The notes under the pieces are model-generated. The model saw only the letters and a program-made list of their open reading frames with translations, was not told where the DNA came from and did not search any database. Below are positions 38,470-48,848 of a stretch of 64,000 nt of DNA, piece by piece. The DNA lies in contig NZ_JTJL01000003.1 in the NCBI RefSeq assembly GCF_001678495.1, positions 1 through 64,000 on the forward strand, given 5' to 3'. Origin of the DNA: Gallibacterium salpingitidis. GTDB lineage: Bacteria > Pseudomonadota > Gammaproteobacteria > Enterobacterales > Pasteurellaceae. The position numbers were made by a program, and so were the translations under genes. Position 1 is the first letter of the stretch. The number at the start of each line of letters is the position of its first letter.

Positions 38470-39369
38470 TTATTTCTCCTGTTTTTGTGGTAACTCAATA
38501 CCGCTAAAAATTTTAATTACTGCACTATCATCTTGTTTGCCGTAACCTGCATTACTTGCTTCTGTGAACATACTGTACGCGGTACTTGCTAAATGAAGTG
38601 GGAATTTCAATGATTTTGCGGTGTCATTAACCAAGCCTAAATCTTTCACAAAAATATCCACCATTGATAATGGAGTGTAATCACCATCTACAACATGTTT
38701 CATACGATTTTCAAACATCCAAGAGTTACCAGCTGCATGAGTAACTACGTCATACATTAAATCTAATGGAATGCCTGCTTTAGCCGCTAATGCCATAGCT
38801 TCTGCACCGGCAGCAATATGTACTCCAGCTAATAATTGGTGAATAATCTTAACGGTCGCACCTAAGCCGATTTCTGTACCAATGTTATAAACTTTACTTG
38901 CTACTGCATCTAATACAGGTTTGAGTTTAGCAAAAGCTTCTGCAGAACCGGCTGCCATCACAGTCATTTCACCTACTGCAGCTTTTGCAGCACCGCCTGA
39001 AACTGGCGCATCTAACATAAGCAAACCAAGATTTGTTAATTTTTGTGAAATTTCTTTTGAATCTTGTGCAGAGATTGTAGAAGAAACCATTACTGCTGTA
39101 CCTGGTTTAAGTTTTGCTGCCAAACCATTATCGGCAAATAAAACTTGATTTACTTGTTTAGCATTCACTACCAATAACACAACAGCATCAAGCTTATCTG
39201 CAAAATCATTGGCATTTTTTGCTACTCCTTTTGCACCTGCAGCTTTTAACTTATCAAGTAATTTATCATCTAAATCAACACCATAAGTATCTAATCCTGC
39301 TTTAACACAAGATTGAGCTGCACCCATTCCCATTGCACCTAAACCTACGACTGCCACTGAATATGTCAT
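38470..39369 (-). CDS. ltnD: L-threonate dehydrogenase LtnD
   Basis: A 299-residue NAD-dependent enzyme of the beta-hydroxyacid dehydrogenase family. The Rossmann motif VVGLGAMGMG is at residue 6, the substrate motif DAPVSGGAAKAAVGEMTVMAAG near 120, and GLGATVKIIHQLLAG near 167 supplies the catalytic Lys. It is the first gene of the operon, with AAGGAG before the ATG. LtnD oxidises L-threonate to 2-oxo-tetronate. No denD-like erythronate dehydrogenase gene is in the cluster. Confidence 0.92.
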   Translation of the reverse strand: MTYSVAVVGLGAMGMGAAQSCVKAGLDTYGVDLDDKLLDKLKAAGAKGVAKNANDFADKLDAVVLLVVNAKQVNQVLFADNGLAAKLKPGTAVMVSSTISAQDSKEISQKLTNLGLLMLDAPVSGGAAKAAVGEMTVMAAGSAEAFAKLKPVLDAVASKVYNIGTEIGLGATVKIIHQLLAGVHIAAGAEAMALAAKAGIPLDLMYDVVTHAAGNSWMFENRMKHVVDGDYTPLSMVDIFVKDLGLVNDTAKSLKFPLHLASTAYSMFTEASNAGYGKQDDSAVIKIFSGIELPQKQEK

Positions 39370-39406
39370 TTTTAATTCTCCTTTAGTTGTTCATTTTTTG
39401 ATGACG

Positions 39407-39454
39407 CTTATACTACTCGATTCAAAAAAATAATAACTCGATCTAGATCACACT
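39407..39454 (-). promoter_or_regulatory. Threonate operon promoter with CRP-like site
   Basis: On the minus strand TGTGATCTAGATCGAG (39437-39452) matches the CRP consensus TGTGATCTAGATCACA except for the last three bases. Its centre is about 42-45 bp from the start expected for the TATAAG -10 (39407-39412), the geometry of class II CRP activation. A DeoR site may also lie here but was not recognised. Confidence 0.5.
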
Positions 39455-39602
39455 TTTTAACAAAAATTAACATTAAATAAGATTTAATTTGTGAAGAAAT
39501 GATATTTAACTGTGCAATGATTGTTAGATGTTTAAGTTCTATTCTTTGGTTAATCTATTGAATTACTAGGAATATCAAGGATATAATCACTAAAAATAGA
39601 TT

Positions 39603-40379
39603 ATGGATAAACATTGTATGATTCCTGCAGAACGACAAAAACATATCTTAACAATTCTTGCGCAACAGAATATTGTCAGTATCAATTCGTTAATGGAAAT
39701 GTTAGATGTATCGCATATGACGATACGGCGTGATATTCAAGCCTTGGAGAAAAAGGGAATTGTGATTTCTGTATCTGGTGGAGTACAGTTACAACAAAAA
39801 TTAACAATTGAACCAACTCACACCGCAAAATCACTACTCTCACAAAGTGAAAAAGAAAAAATTGGTCGCTGTGCAGCAACTCGCATACCTGAACATTCAA
39901 CAGTTTATTTAGATGCAGGTACGACAACACTAGAAATTGCTCGACATATTGCTGAACGCGATGATTTATTAATTATTACTAATGATTTCGCTGTTGCCGA
40001 TTTTTTGATTAATCATGGACAGAGTGAGTTAATTCATACTGGTGGTAAGATTAATAAACTTAATCGTTCCGCAGTTGGCGAACTAGCTGCACAATTTTTG
40101 CGTAATATTTCCATTGATGTTGCTTTCGTATCAACCTCTTCATGGAGTTTAAAAGGATTAACCACACCAGATGAAAGTAAATTAGCAGTCAAACGCGCTA
40201 TTTTAGCCTCTAGCCGTCACCGAACCTTGGTTAGTGATTCTTCAAAATATGGTAAATTGGCTACTTTCTGGATCTGTGAACTCAACGCTTTTGATAGCTT
40301 AATTACGGATAACAAATTGCCTGATAATATTCAAAAGGCAATCCAAAATATGGATATTGAATTAGTGCTGGCTGAATGA
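39603..40379 (+). CDS. DeoR-family regulator of the threonate cluster
   Basis: A 258-residue DeoR-type repressor. The N-terminal helix-turn-helix reads RQKHILTILAQQNIVSINSLMEMLDVSHMTIRRDI, with the family's MTIRRD recognition helix. The C-terminal sugar-phosphate-sensing domain has VYLDAGTTTLEIARHI near 100 and LTTPDESKLAVKRAIL near 190. It is divergent from ltnD across 233 bp, and the H. influenzae cluster also has a DeoR gene beside it, so it most likely controls the tetronate genes in response to a pathway intermediate. An ATG at 39618 is an alternative start. Confidence 0.87.
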   Translation: MDKHCMIPAERQKHILTILAQQNIVSINSLMEMLDVSHMTIRRDIQALEKKGIVISVSGGVQLQQKLTIEPTHTAKSLLSQSEKEKIGRCAATRIPEHSTVYLDAGTTTLEIARHIAERDDLLIITNDFAVADFLINHGQSELIHTGGKINKLNRSAVGELAAQFLRNISIDVAFVSTSSWSLKGLTTPDESKLAVKRAILASSRHRTLVSDSSKYGKLATFWICELNAFDSLITDNKLPDNIQKAIQNMDIELVLAE

Positions 40380-40394
40380 ATCATAGATAAAAAA

Positions 40395-40429
40395 GGAGTA
40401 ACAACCGAAATTGTTACTCCTAATTTTTA
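40395..40429. terminator. Bidirectional terminator, deoR / valS
   Basis: GGAGTAACAA / TTGTTACTCC, a perfect 10-bp stem with a 6-nt loop, with AAAAAA before it and TAATTTTT after it, between convergent genes. Confidence 0.85.
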
Positions 40430-40444
40430 GGACTTTAATCACTA

Positions 40445-43321
40445 TTAAAGCGCTTCAATACTTGCATATTGCTGACGTAATTTTTCCAAACCTTGTTGAT
40501 AATCTTGCATCTTTTCACGCTCTTTGGCGATAACCGCTTCTGGCGCTTTGGCAACAAAGTTTTCATTGCTAAGTTTGCCTTCAATACGTTTCACTTCGCC
40601 AATCAATTTCTCGATTTCTTTACTTAAGCGAGTAAGTTCCGCTGCTTTGTCAATAAAGCCAGCCATTGGAATTAACAATTCGGCATTACCTAATAGCTTA
40701 GTTACCGCTAATGGTGCAGTGTCATCTTTACCTAATAAATTGATACTGCTAAGTTTCGCCATTGTTTGTATTAACGCCTGATTATTCGCTAAACATTGCT
40801 GTTCAGCATCACTTAAATTACGTAATAACACTTCTAACGGTTTACTTGGTGCAATATTCATTTCGGCACGAATATTACGCACGTTCACAATAAATTCTTT
40901 AATCCAGTTAATTTCGTTTAAAGCTTGTTGATCTACCGCCGCTGGATTAAATTCTGGGAACGCCTGCAACATAATGGTTTCCCCTTTAATATTCATTAAA
41001 GGTTTCACTTTTTGCCAGATTTCTTCAGTAATAAACGGAATAATTGGATGCGCTAATCGTAATACTTGTTCTAATACAGTAATTAAAGTATGACGTGTAC
41101 CGCGTTGTTGCGCTTCATTACCTTGACTTAATACTGGTTTAGTTAATTCCAAATACCAGTCACAGAATTGGTTCCAAATAAATTCATATAGAGTGGTTGC
41201 CGCCATATCAAAGCGATATTGATCCAACGCTTGACGGAATGCTTTTACCGTTAGGTTAAATTCCGCCAAAATCCAGCGATCCGCTAATGAAAGTTCCATT
41301 TCTTGATTACCGCTATAACCGCAATCTTTACCATCAATATTCATTAAGGCAAAACGGCTCGCATTCCATAACTTGTTACAGAAATTACGATAACCTTCAA
41401 GGCGTTTCATATCCCAGTTAATATCGCGTCCATTGCTCGCTAATGCTGCTAAGGTGAAACGCAATGCGTCCGTACCATGCGCCGCAATACCGTCAGCAAA
41501 CTCTTTACGAGTCGCTTTTTCAATTTTCGCTGCTAATTGTGGCTGCATCATATTACCAGTGCGTTTCGCCACTAAACTTTCCAGATCAATACCATCGATC
41601 ATATCGAGCGGGTCAAGCACATTACCTTTAGATTTCGACATTTTCGCGCCATTTTCATCACGCACTAAACCAGTTACATAAACGGTTTTAAATGGCACTT
41701 GCGGTTTACCGTCTTTATCTTTGATAAAGTGCATCGTAAACATAATCATTCTGGCTACCCAGAAGAAAATAATGTCAAAGCCCGTAATCAACACGCTGGT
41801 TGGGTGGAACATTTGTAGATCTTTGGTTTGATTTGGCCAGCCCAATGTTGAGAAAGTCCATAAACCTGATGAGAACCAAGTATCTAATACATCTTCATCT
41901 TGACGTAACACTACATCAGCCGCTAATTGATATTTCTCGCGGACTTCCGCTTCATTGCGCGCCACATAGACATTACCAGCTTCATCATACCAAGCTGGAA
42001 TGCGGTGTCCCCACCAAAGCTGACGAGAGATACACCAATCTTGAATATCACGCATCCATGAGAAATAGAGATTTTCATACTGTTTTGGCACAAATTGAAT
42101 TTCGCCATCTTCTACCGCTTTAATCGCTACTTCTGCTAACGGTTTCACGCTTACATACCATTGATCGGTTAGCATTGGTTCGATTGGCACACCACCACGA
42201 TCACCGTAAGGTACTTTCAAATCGTGCGGTTTAATTTCTTCTAATAAACCAAGCGCTTCAAATTCCGCAACGATCTGTTTACGCGCTGCGAAACGTTCTA
42301 AACCGCGATAATTGGCTGGAATTTCTGCGGCATAATCTGGATTTGGTTTGCCTTCAAAGGTGAATACTTCCGCTTGCTCACGAATATCCGCATTTAGTGT
42401 TAATACATTCACCATCGGTAATTGATGACGTTTACCCACTTCATAGTCGTTAAAATCGTGGGCAGGAGTAATTTTTACTACACCAGTACCAAATTCTCGA
42501 TCAACATATTCATCAGCAATAATTGGAATTTCACGATTTACGAGCGGTAATACCACTGTCTTACCAATTAGGTTTTGGTAACGCTCATCTTCAGGGTGTA
42601 CTGCTACGGCGGTATCACCAAGCATAGTTTCCGGACGAGTAGTTGCCACCACTAAATAATCTAAACCATCAGCTGTTTTTTCGCCGTTCGCTAATGGATA
42701 GCGGAAATGCCATAAACTGCCTTTTGATTCTTTATTTTCTACTTCAAGATCGGAAATCGCAGTGTGTAATTTCGGATCCCAGTTTACTAAGCGTTTACCA
42801 CGATAAATTAAGCCTTCTTCGTGAAGACGAACAAACACCTCTTTTACCGCTTCCGATAAACCTTCGTCCATTGTGAAACGTTCACGATCCCAATCGACAG
42901 AATTCCCTAAACGGCGCATTTGTTGGCTGATGGTACCGCCAGATTCTGCTTTCCATTGCCAAATTTTTTCAATAAAGGCTTCGCGTCCATAGTCGTGACG
43001 TGTTTTATTCTCTTCAGCAGCAATTTTGCGTTCCACCACCATTTGGGTAGCGATACCTGCATGGTCAGTTCCCGCTTGCCAAAGGGTATTATCCCCTTGC
43101 ATACGGTGATAACGAATTAAGGTATCCATTAGAGTTTGTTGGAACGCGTGCCCCATATGCAAACTACCGGTCACATTCGGCGGTGGAATGGCGATTGAGT
43201 AGCTTGGTGCATTTTCATTTTCTGACGGTTTGAAATAACCTTGTTCTTCCCAATGTTTATACAGGGTTTGTTCTACTGCAGACGCATCAAAGCGATCTGC
43301 CATTTCGAATGGTTTTGTCAT
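40445..43321 (-). CDS. valS: Valyl-tRNA synthetase
   Basis: A 958-residue class I aminoacyl-tRNA synthetase of normal length. The HIGH-type motif is [13 protein letters not shown] near residue 48 and the KMSKS motif is [20 protein letters not shown] near 560. The insertion between them is the editing domain that removes threonyl-tRNA. The C-terminal tail (about 895-958) is the coiled coil that grips tRNA. In many gammaproteobacteria holC lies directly upstream; here an Mrr-type gene is interposed. Confidence 0.98.
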   Translation of the reverse strand: MTKPFEMADRFDASAVEQTLYKHWEEQGYFKPSENENAPSYSIAIPPPNVTGSLHMGHAFQQTLMDTLIRYHRMQGDNTLWQAGTDHAGIATQMVVERKIAAEENKTRHDYGREAFIEKIWQWKAESGGTISQQMRRLGNSVDWDRERFTMDEGLSEAVKEVFVRLHEEGLIYRGKRLVNWDPKLHTAISDLEVENKESKGSLWHFRYPLANGEKTADGLDYLVVATTRPETMLGDTAVAVHPEDERYQNLIGKTVVLPLVNREIPIIADEYVDREFGTGVVKITPAHDFNDYEVGKRHQLPMVNVLTLNADIREQAEVFTFEGKPNPDYAAEIPANYRGLERFAARKQIVAEFEALGLLEEIKPHDLKVPYGDRGGVPIEPMLTDQWYVSVKPLAEVAIKAVEDGEIQFVPKQYENLYFSWMRDIQDWCISRQLWWGHRIPAWYDEAGNVYVARNEAEVREKYQLAADVVLRQDEDVLDTWFSSGLWTFSTLGWPNQTKDLQMFHPTSVLITGFDIIFFWVARMIMFTMHFIKDKDGKPQVPFKTVYVTGLVRDENGAKMSKSKGNVLDPLDMIDGIDLESLVAKRTGNMMQPQLAAKIEKATRKEFADGIAAHGTDALRFTLAALASNGRDINWDMKRLEGYRNFCNKLWNASRFALMNIDGKDCGYSGNQEMELSLADRWILAEFNLTVKAFRQALDQYRFDMAATTLYEFIWNQFCDWYLELTKPVLSQGNEAQQRGTRHTLITVLEQVLRLAHPIIPFITEEIWQKVKPLMNIKGETIMLQAFPEFNPAAVDQQALNEINWIKEFIVNVRNIRAEMNIAPSKPLEVLLRNLSDAEQQCLANNQALIQTMAKLSSINLLGKDDTAPLAVTKLLGNAELLIPMAGFIDKAAELTRLSKEIEKLIGEVKRIEGKLSNENFVAKAPEAVIAKEREKMQDYQQGLEKLRQQYASIEAL

Positions 43322-43372
43322 TGTGTTTTCTCTTTATATATCTAGAACTTACTCTAAGTGAAACATATTGAT

Positions 43373-44296
43373 TTAATTTTCTTCAGTATAAAAAGCATCT
43401 AACTGAAATGTAGTTACAGGTTTGATATACAATTGATATTTTTCAACTAACTCAACAATTTTATCCCCATCAATTAATGTAATTGCTCTCTGACCACTCC
43501 TAGCTCTTTCTATCGCATCACGAGAAAAACTAGTTGTTGTAATAAAAATTCCAAACTCTGCATTGTTATACATCATCGCACCAGCAAATTGGTCTATATC
43601 AGGAGCACTCACTCTTTGAGTTTCTTTCCATCGTTTAGCCTGGATAGCAATTCGAGATGTTCTAAAATCATCTGATACAATATATCCATATCCATCAATT
43701 CCTCCATCTCTACTAGCTGCAACACCTTTTTTCTCATCAATATCAACACCCATTTTTCGTATTAAAGCTCTACAAAATAACTCAAATTTTTTCGGAGGCA
43801 TTGAAAATAAAGAATCTTTTAATTTTTGTTTCCATTGTTCAGAAATATCAACAGACTCCTGTTCTATATCATTTTTAAGTCCAATAGCATTAACAATACT
43901 GACATTTTCTTTATTTTTCTTTTGATTTTTTCGCTCTTTCCAGCCAGGGATAGAATATGTATAAATATCCTCATCGACATTTAATAAAGAAATGTCACAC
44001 ATTCTTCCTTTTTCTGTTAAAGCAATCATCCCTTTCTGTGGACAACGCAAATATCCTGCCATCTCAAGATTGATAATGCTAAAATTAAATAAAAAATTAA
44101 ATGGTTGATAAAAACGTCCATTTTTCCTAACTTTTATCTCATCAACAACCTGTTCTGGAATTTCGTCTACAGACGTTTTAATCTCTGTTCTTAATTCATT
44201 TCTTGTTGCTTTTCCACCTAAATTCTGCAAAAGGCGAATCAGAATAGGCATTAAAATACGTTCTTTTTCATTTCTCGATAATTTATCAAATCCCAT
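43373..44296 (-). CDS. Mrr-like type IV restriction endonuclease
   Basis: A 308-residue protein with an N-terminal winged-helix Mrr_N domain (about 1-100) and a C-terminal PD-(D/E)XK nuclease domain. The catalytic core is visible as RKMGVDIDEKKGVAASRDGGIDGYG, with the Asp, then IAIQAKRW carrying the Q-x-K motif. Mrr proteins cut DNA bearing foreign methylation. The start at 44296 has AGGTGG six bases upstream and avoids overlap with holC; the frame extends twelve codons further. The gene looks more A+T-rich than its neighbours and sits between holC and valS, which are usually adjacent, suggesting acquisition by transfer. No partner methylase is present. Confidence 0.87.
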   Translation of the reverse strand: MGFDKLSRNEKERILMPILIRLLQNLGGKATRNELRTEIKTSVDEIPEQVVDEIKVRKNGRFYQPFNFLFNFSIINLEMAGYLRCPQKGMIALTEKGRMCDISLLNVDEDIYTYSIPGWKERKNQKKNKENVSIVNAIGLKNDIEQESVDISEQWKQKLKDSLFSMPPKKFELFCRALIRKMGVDIDEKKGVAASRDGGIDGYGYIVSDDFRTSRIAIQAKRWKETQRVSAPDIDQFAGAMMYNNAEFGIFITTTSFSRDAIERARSGQRAITLIDGDKIVELVEKYQLYIKPVTTFQLDAFYTEEN

Positions 44297-44336
44297 AATG
44301 CCACCTAATTTTTCACAAAAAGCAATCAACAAAGTT

Positions 44337-44774
44337 TTATAACTGTTCTGTACTCAACTGCCAACCTAATTGGCGATAATATTTATAACGTTCTCGCGCT
44401 AAGATTTTTAATTGTTCATCGGCAGGAACAAATTCAATTACCTGTGGAAAAAGTAAAGCAAAATCCGGCACCTGATTTAATAATGAGATCAATACATCTC
44501 GCCGCTGTGAATTGCGCTTTTCCGGCCAACAAATTTCTACCGGCGTCATATAAGCGCCAGCTTCACCAGATAAATTATGCGGGACAAACTGATCCGGATC
44601 ACGCTGCCAAAGCATTTCGTCAATCAATAAGGCTTGTTGCTCATTCTGACAAGCAATTAATACTTTTTTGCCTAAACGCCAAGCATCAGCAGCTAAATCA
44701 CACACTTTACTTTCTAATAAATGTGCTGAGGTTGGCTGTTCTGCCAGAATATAAAAAAGAGCTTGTTTCGCCAT
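44337..44774 (-). CDS. holC: DNA polymerase III chi subunit
   Basis: A 145-residue clamp-loader accessory protein. ALFYILAEQPTSAHLLESKVCDLAADAWRLGKKVLIACQNEQQA and DQFVPHNLSGE match the HolC family. Chi binds the psi subunit and single-strand-binding protein at the replication fork. It lies a short distance upstream of the Mrr-like gene and valS on the same strand. Confidence 0.93.
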   Translation of the reverse strand: MAKQALFYILAEQPTSAHLLESKVCDLAADAWRLGKKVLIACQNEQQALLIDEMLWQRDPDQFVPHNLSGEAGAYMTPVEICWPEKRNSQRRDVLISLLNQVPDFALLFPQVIEFVPADEQLKILARERYKYYRQLGWQLSTEQL

Positions 44775-44853
44775 AACTGTCCTACTCGTTTACACAAGTC
44801 GGTTATTCTAGCGTAAAAACAAGATGATAGAAATATTCAAAACTAACTATGGT

Positions 44854-45456
44854 CTATTTTAATTCACGTCTGCCGATAAATGAGTGCGAAAGCGTTGTGC
44901 CATCAACCATCTCTAATTCACCACCAACTGGAATTCCATGCGCAATACGGCTTACTTTTACCCCAAATTGCTGACACATTTCGGCGATATAGTTAGCGGT
45001 CGCATCACCTTCAATCGTTGGATTAGTCGCTAAGATCACTTCGCTAAAAGACTCTGTTTGCAAACGCTTATGCAGTAAATCCAAACCAATTTCTTTTGGG
45101 CCAATACCATCTAATGGCGAAAGATGTCCCATTAAAACAAAATAACGACCGGAGAATTGTCCAGTTTGCTCAATCGCTTGAATATCTGACGGCATTTCCA
45201 CTACACAAAGTTGTCCACTTTCTTGACGGCGAACATTATTACAAATATTACAAACCTCTTCTTCTGTGAAGGTACGACATTGGCTGCAATGTCCGATATG
45301 CGCCATTGCATCGGTCAAAGTTCTCGCCAAATTCATCGCGCCACTGCGATCACGTTGTAATAAATAATAAGCCATACGTTGTGCCGACTTTGGCCCTACA
45401 CCGGGTAGGCAGCGTAACGCATTCATTAATTCGTCTAATAAAGGACTAATTTGCAT
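44854..45456 (-). CDS. recR: Recombination protein RecR
   Basis: A 200-residue protein of the RecFOR pathway that loads RecA on gapped DNA. The N-terminal helix-hairpin-helix ([20 protein letters not shown]), a four-Cys zinc motif ([16 protein letters not shown]) and the Toprim domain ([17 protein letters not shown], then [15 protein letters not shown]) are visible in order. The ATG at 45456 gives the usual family length; the frame extends 26 codons upstream without homologous sequence. It follows ybaB, the widely conserved dnaX-ybaB-recR order. Confidence 0.97.
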   Translation of the reverse strand: MQISPLLDELMNALRCLPGVGPKSAQRMAYYLLQRDRSGAMNLARTLTDAMAHIGHCSQCRTFTEEEVCNICNNVRRQESGQLCVVEMPSDIQAIEQTGQFSGRYFVLMGHLSPLDGIGPKEIGLDLLHKRLQTESFSEVILATNPTIEGDATANYIAEMCQQFGVKVSRIAHGIPVGGELEMVDGTTLSHSFIGRRELK

Positions 45457-45537
45457 ATACAGAAAGGTTTTGTTGAAAGATAAATAAGAACTAACGTGAT
45501 AAATTAGGGAGTAATTTATACTCCCTAACCCCAATAT

Positions 45538-45867
45538 TTAGAATGGCATTTTAAATCCTGGCGGTAATTGCATACCCGCAGTAACAGAGGCCATTTTCTC
45601 TTTTTGCATCTCTTCAGCACGACGTACTGCATCATTAAATGCTGCTGCAATTAAATCTTCTAACATCTCTTTATCATCTTCGACTAAAGAGGGATCAATC
45701 TCAACGCGGCGGCAGCTATGTGCACCATTGATAGTGACTTTTACTAATCCAGCACCTGATTCACCAGTTACTTCTAATTGTGCAATCTCTTCTTGCATTT
45801 TTTGCATACGTTCTTGCATTTGTTGGGCTTGTTTCATCAAGCCGCCTAATCCACCTTTTCCAAACAT
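45538..45867 (-). CDS. ybaB: YbaB/EbfC nucleoid-associated protein
   Basis: A 109-residue DNA-binding protein that forms a homodimer with a tweezer shape in homologues. The sequence starts [28 protein letters not shown], and the C-terminal [15 protein letters not shown] is the family ending. The ATG at 45867 was chosen over one three codons earlier because GAGAGA is better spaced for it and the family length fits. It lies between dnaX and recR. Confidence 0.95.
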   Translation of the reverse strand: MFGKGGLGGLMKQAQQMQERMQKMQEEIAQLEVTGESGAGLVKVTINGAHSCRRVEIDPSLVEDDKEMLEDLIAAAFNDAVRRAEEMQKEKMASVTAGMQLPPGFKMPF

Positions 45868-45943
45868 AATTGTCATTCTCTCTTTAATTGAAAAAACAAA
45901 AGCTGTATTTTAACTGAAAACTGTTATTCTGCAACGCGCAAAA

Positions 45944-48169
45944 CTACGCTTCTCCAGTCGGTCGCACCGAATCTAAATCAATTTTTGCTGAAAATTGCTG
46001 GATAAACGCATTTAACTTTTCATCTTGTTGTAAGTTTTGTTGCGCTTGCTCGACTAATTGTTGATAAATTTCGCCACGAATCTCATAGGGGGTGATTTCT
46101 GGCCCGGTATATTCTTCCAATTCAATCTTAATTTTTCTACCATAAAAATCGTGAAACGCTTGATTGATAAAGGTTAAATCTAAATATTTTGCTAATAAAA
46201 AGGATTCTGGACGCACACCTAAACGCATATGGTGTTCATCTTGTTCTAAAATCACTGAATTCAATAAGATACGTTTACTACCACCTGCTAAGGTTAATCG
46301 CTCAATATCGGCACTCCATTGGCTTCTCTCCGCCGCTAATTGCACCACTTTATCCACCACTTCCGGTGTATATTTTTCTAATAGTGCTTTTTTGATATCA
46401 GATGGGCGCATTACCTGATTTTGCGATTCTAACGAAGGGTCACTCCACGACCAGTGATAATTCTCGTCCAAAAACTCCCCGTCCTCACTCTCTTCAAGAT
46501 TTGCTGCGGACGGAGCTTCAACGTTGTCAATTGTGACATCTTGTAATGCATTATCCGGTTCTGACTGATCAGTATCCTCTGTAAATTCAGGAGTAATATT
46601 TGCTATCGTCTCACTTGATGTTGTTTGCGTTTCTGATGTAGGTGTTATAACGGGTTCAGCTGGTGCAGTTATGGTTTTGCTCACAGGATTAGTGGTTGTA
46701 TTGATCGCTGCTGCTGGAGATGTAGTCACAGCTTCAGCTATTTTACTTAAATCCTTTTTTTTTTCGCTGCTTTGCTCTGAACTATGATCAGTAACCACTA
46801 AATGTTGCGCTTGTCCCTGCTCTAAATTAGCGACTTGCTGTAAAATATCACTGGATAATAAAGCAGACGATCTTGTGCCATTATTTTCTGATTGATTGGT
46901 TACTTCTGTATTAATTACTGCGGTACGAGTGGTTGCAACAGCTGCCGGAGTTGCCGTCGTTACCGTTTTCTCCGCTGGTGCAGTATGGCTAACTGGCGTT
47001 AGAGCGGTTACTGCTTGTTGTGATGCTTGAGGCGCTTGTGTTATTGTATCCGTTGTGATTGTTGCTGTATTCGTTATTGCAGACAAAGAAAAGCGTTTTG
47101 GGTGAAATGCCAACGCGCGTAAGATCGTCATCTCAACCCCAGTTTTAGCTTCTGGTGAGAACTCTAACTCCTTACGACCATTGATCATTAATTGATAGTA
47201 AAACTGCACGTCCTCAGCAGAAATTGTTTTTGCTAATAATGCTAATGATGAATCTGGTTGCTGATTTTTCGGTGGCAATAATTGCAACATCGCAATTTGG
47301 TGTAAGGTTTCCGCCATATCTTGCAACACACGTTCCCAATCAACACCTTGTTGCGCAATATCATTTAACACTTGCATTGCTGCTTCGCCATCAGCCTGCG
47401 CAATTGCGGTTAGTAATGAGATCGACTTATCACTATCCAGCAATCCCAACATCGCATTTACCGCAGCGGTGGTAATATTGCCATTACTTAAAGCAATCGC
47501 CTGATCTGTTAAACTCAATGCATCACGCACGCTCCCTTGCGCTGCTTGTGCTAATTTATTTAATGCGGGAATTTGATAACTGATCTTTTCTTGCGCCAGC
47601 AATTTACCAAGATGATCCGCGATAACATCCGTATCTAAAGCTTTTAAATGAAATTGGATACAACGCGATAACACTGTAATAGGTAATTTTTGCGGATCGG
47701 TGGTAGCCAATAAGAACTTCACATATTCCGGCGGCTCTTCTAGTGTTTTTAATAGTGCATTAAAACTATGGCGTGACAACATATGCACTTCATCGATCAA
47801 ATAGATCTTAAAACGCCCACGCACCGGTTTATATTGCACATTATCCAGCAACTCTCGTGTATCTTCGACTTTCGTCCGCGAAGCCGCATCAATTTCGATT
47901 AGATCAATAAAATTGCCTTCTTTGATAGCACGACAATTTTCACATTCGCCACAAGGCTGTGCAGTAATGCCTTTTTCGCAATTTAAACCTTTTGCAAATA
48001 AACGAGCAATCGAGGTTTTCCCGACGCCGCGCGTACCAGAAAAGAGATAAGCATGATGTAATCGTTGATTGGTTAAGCCATTACTTAAGGCAGTTATCAC
48101 ATGATCTTGTCCAACCACTTCAGAAAATTGATTTGGTCGCCATTTACGTGCTAATACCTGATAACTCAT
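45944..48169 (-). CDS. dnaX: DNA polymerase III tau/gamma subunits
   Basis: A 741-residue clamp-loader ATPase. Near the start are MSYQVLARKWRPNQFSEVVGQ and the Walker A FSGTRGVGKTSIARLFAKGL; the zinc module CGECENC is near 75; LIDEVHMLSRHSFNALLKTLEEPP follows. A long, low-complexity Thr/Ala/Ser-rich linker (about 370-600) precedes the polymerase-binding C-terminal domain. The start at 48169 has AAGGAT upstream and matches the family; the frame runs 12 codons further. At codons 470-472 an A10-GG run holds the slippery heptamer A-AAA-AAG, and a -1 shift there reaches TAA after Gly-Phe-Lys, giving a gamma-like product of about 475 residues. Confidence 0.97.
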   Translation of the reverse strand: MSYQVLARKWRPNQFSEVVGQDHVITALSNGLTNQRLHHAYLFSGTRGVGKTSIARLFAKGLNCEKGITAQPCGECENCRAIKEGNFIDLIEIDAASRTKVEDTRELLDNVQYKPVRGRFKIYLIDEVHMLSRHSFNALLKTLEEPPEYVKFLLATTDPQKLPITVLSRCIQFHLKALDTDVIADHLGKLLAQEKISYQIPALNKLAQAAQGSVRDALSLTDQAIALSNGNITTAAVNAMLGLLDSDKSISLLTAIAQADGEAAMQVLNDIAQQGVDWERVLQDMAETLHQIAMLQLLPPKNQQPDSSLALLAKTISAEDVQFYYQLMINGRKELEFSPEAKTGVEMTILRALAFHPKRFSLSAITNTATITTDTITQAPQASQQAVTALTPVSHTAPAEKTVTTATPAAVATTRTAVINTEVTNQSENNGTRSSALLSSDILQQVANLEQGQAQHLVVTDHSSEQSSEKKKDLSKIAEAVTTSPAAAINTTTNPVSKTITAPAEPVITPTSETQTTSSETIANITPEFTEDTDQSEPDNALQDVTIDNVEAPSAANLEESEDGEFLDENYHWSWSDPSLESQNQVMRPSDIKKALLEKYTPEVVDKVVQLAAERSQWSADIERLTLAGGSKRILLNSVILEQDEHHMRLGVRPESFLLAKYLDLTFINQAFHDFYGRKIKIELEEYTGPEITPYEIRGEIYQQLVEQAQQNLQQDEKLNAFIQQFSAKIDLDSVRPTGEA
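46714..46764 (-). promoter_or_regulatory. dnaX programmed frameshift site (tau/gamma)
   Basis: On the coding strand GAA-AAA-AAA-AAG-GAT contains A-AAA-AAG in the correct register. The -1 frame reads GGA-TTT-AAG-TAA. About 15 nt downstream GCTG-AA-GCTG can pair with CAGC-AG-CAGC. This mirrors the E. coli dnaX signal. The ten-A run could also allow transcriptional slippage. Confidence 0.7.
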
Positions 48170-48191
48170 GCCTATCCTTATTTTGAATTGA

Positions 48192-48737
48192 TTAATGGCC
48201 AGCAAAATCCACTAAAGTGAATGGTTCAACACCAAGTTTACGTAAACGATCTTCGCCACCTAATTCAGGCAAGCTAATCACAAACGCAGCGTGTTCGACT
48301 TTACCGCCTAAACGATGAATTAATTTGATCGTTGCTTCAACTGTACCACCTGTCGCTAACAGATCATCAATAATCAAGACATTATCTTCCGCAGTAACAG
48401 AATCAACGTGCATTTCTAATGTATCTTGACCATATTCTAATTCATAAGATTGTGAAATTACTTCACGCGGTAACTTGCCCGGTTTTCTCACTAAGATAAA
48501 AGGTACATTTAACGCTAACGCGACTGGTGCGCCAAAAATAAAACCACGTGATTCAGTTCCCGCAACTTTGGTAATTTTTTTATCTTTGAAGTGTTCTGCA
48601 ATCAACTCGATAGTTGTTTTAAATGCCGCTGGTACTTCAACTAAGCTAGTAATATCACGAAAGATAATTCCTTCTGCAGGGTAGTTTGGAATTGATTTAA
48701 TAGATGATTTAATTAACTCTTTTTGTTGTTGGTTCAT
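48192..48737 (-). CDS. apt: Adenine phosphoribosyltransferase
   Basis: A 181-residue purine salvage enzyme that makes AMP from adenine and [34 protein letters not shown] near residue 62 and the PRPP loop [21 protein letters not shown] near 123 are diagnostic. It lies 22 bp upstream of dnaX on the same strand, an arrangement common in gammaproteobacteria. Confidence 0.97.
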   Translation of the reverse strand: MNQQQKELIKSSIKSIPNYPAEGIIFRDITSLVEVPAAFKTTIELIAEHFKDKKITKVAGTESRGFIFGAPVALALNVPFILVRKPGKLPREVISQSYELEYGQDTLEMHVDSVTAEDNVLIIDDLLATGGTVEATIKLIHRLGGKVEHAAFVISLPELGGEDRLRKLGVEPFTLVDFAGH

Positions 48738-48848
48738 AATTATTTGCCTAACACAAATTATTTATAGCGAATGCTACTCTCAAAGCCTGCTATTCTAACA
48801 GCGCAAATTGCGAAAAAATACTCTTTAATATCAAAAAAAGCGAAATTT

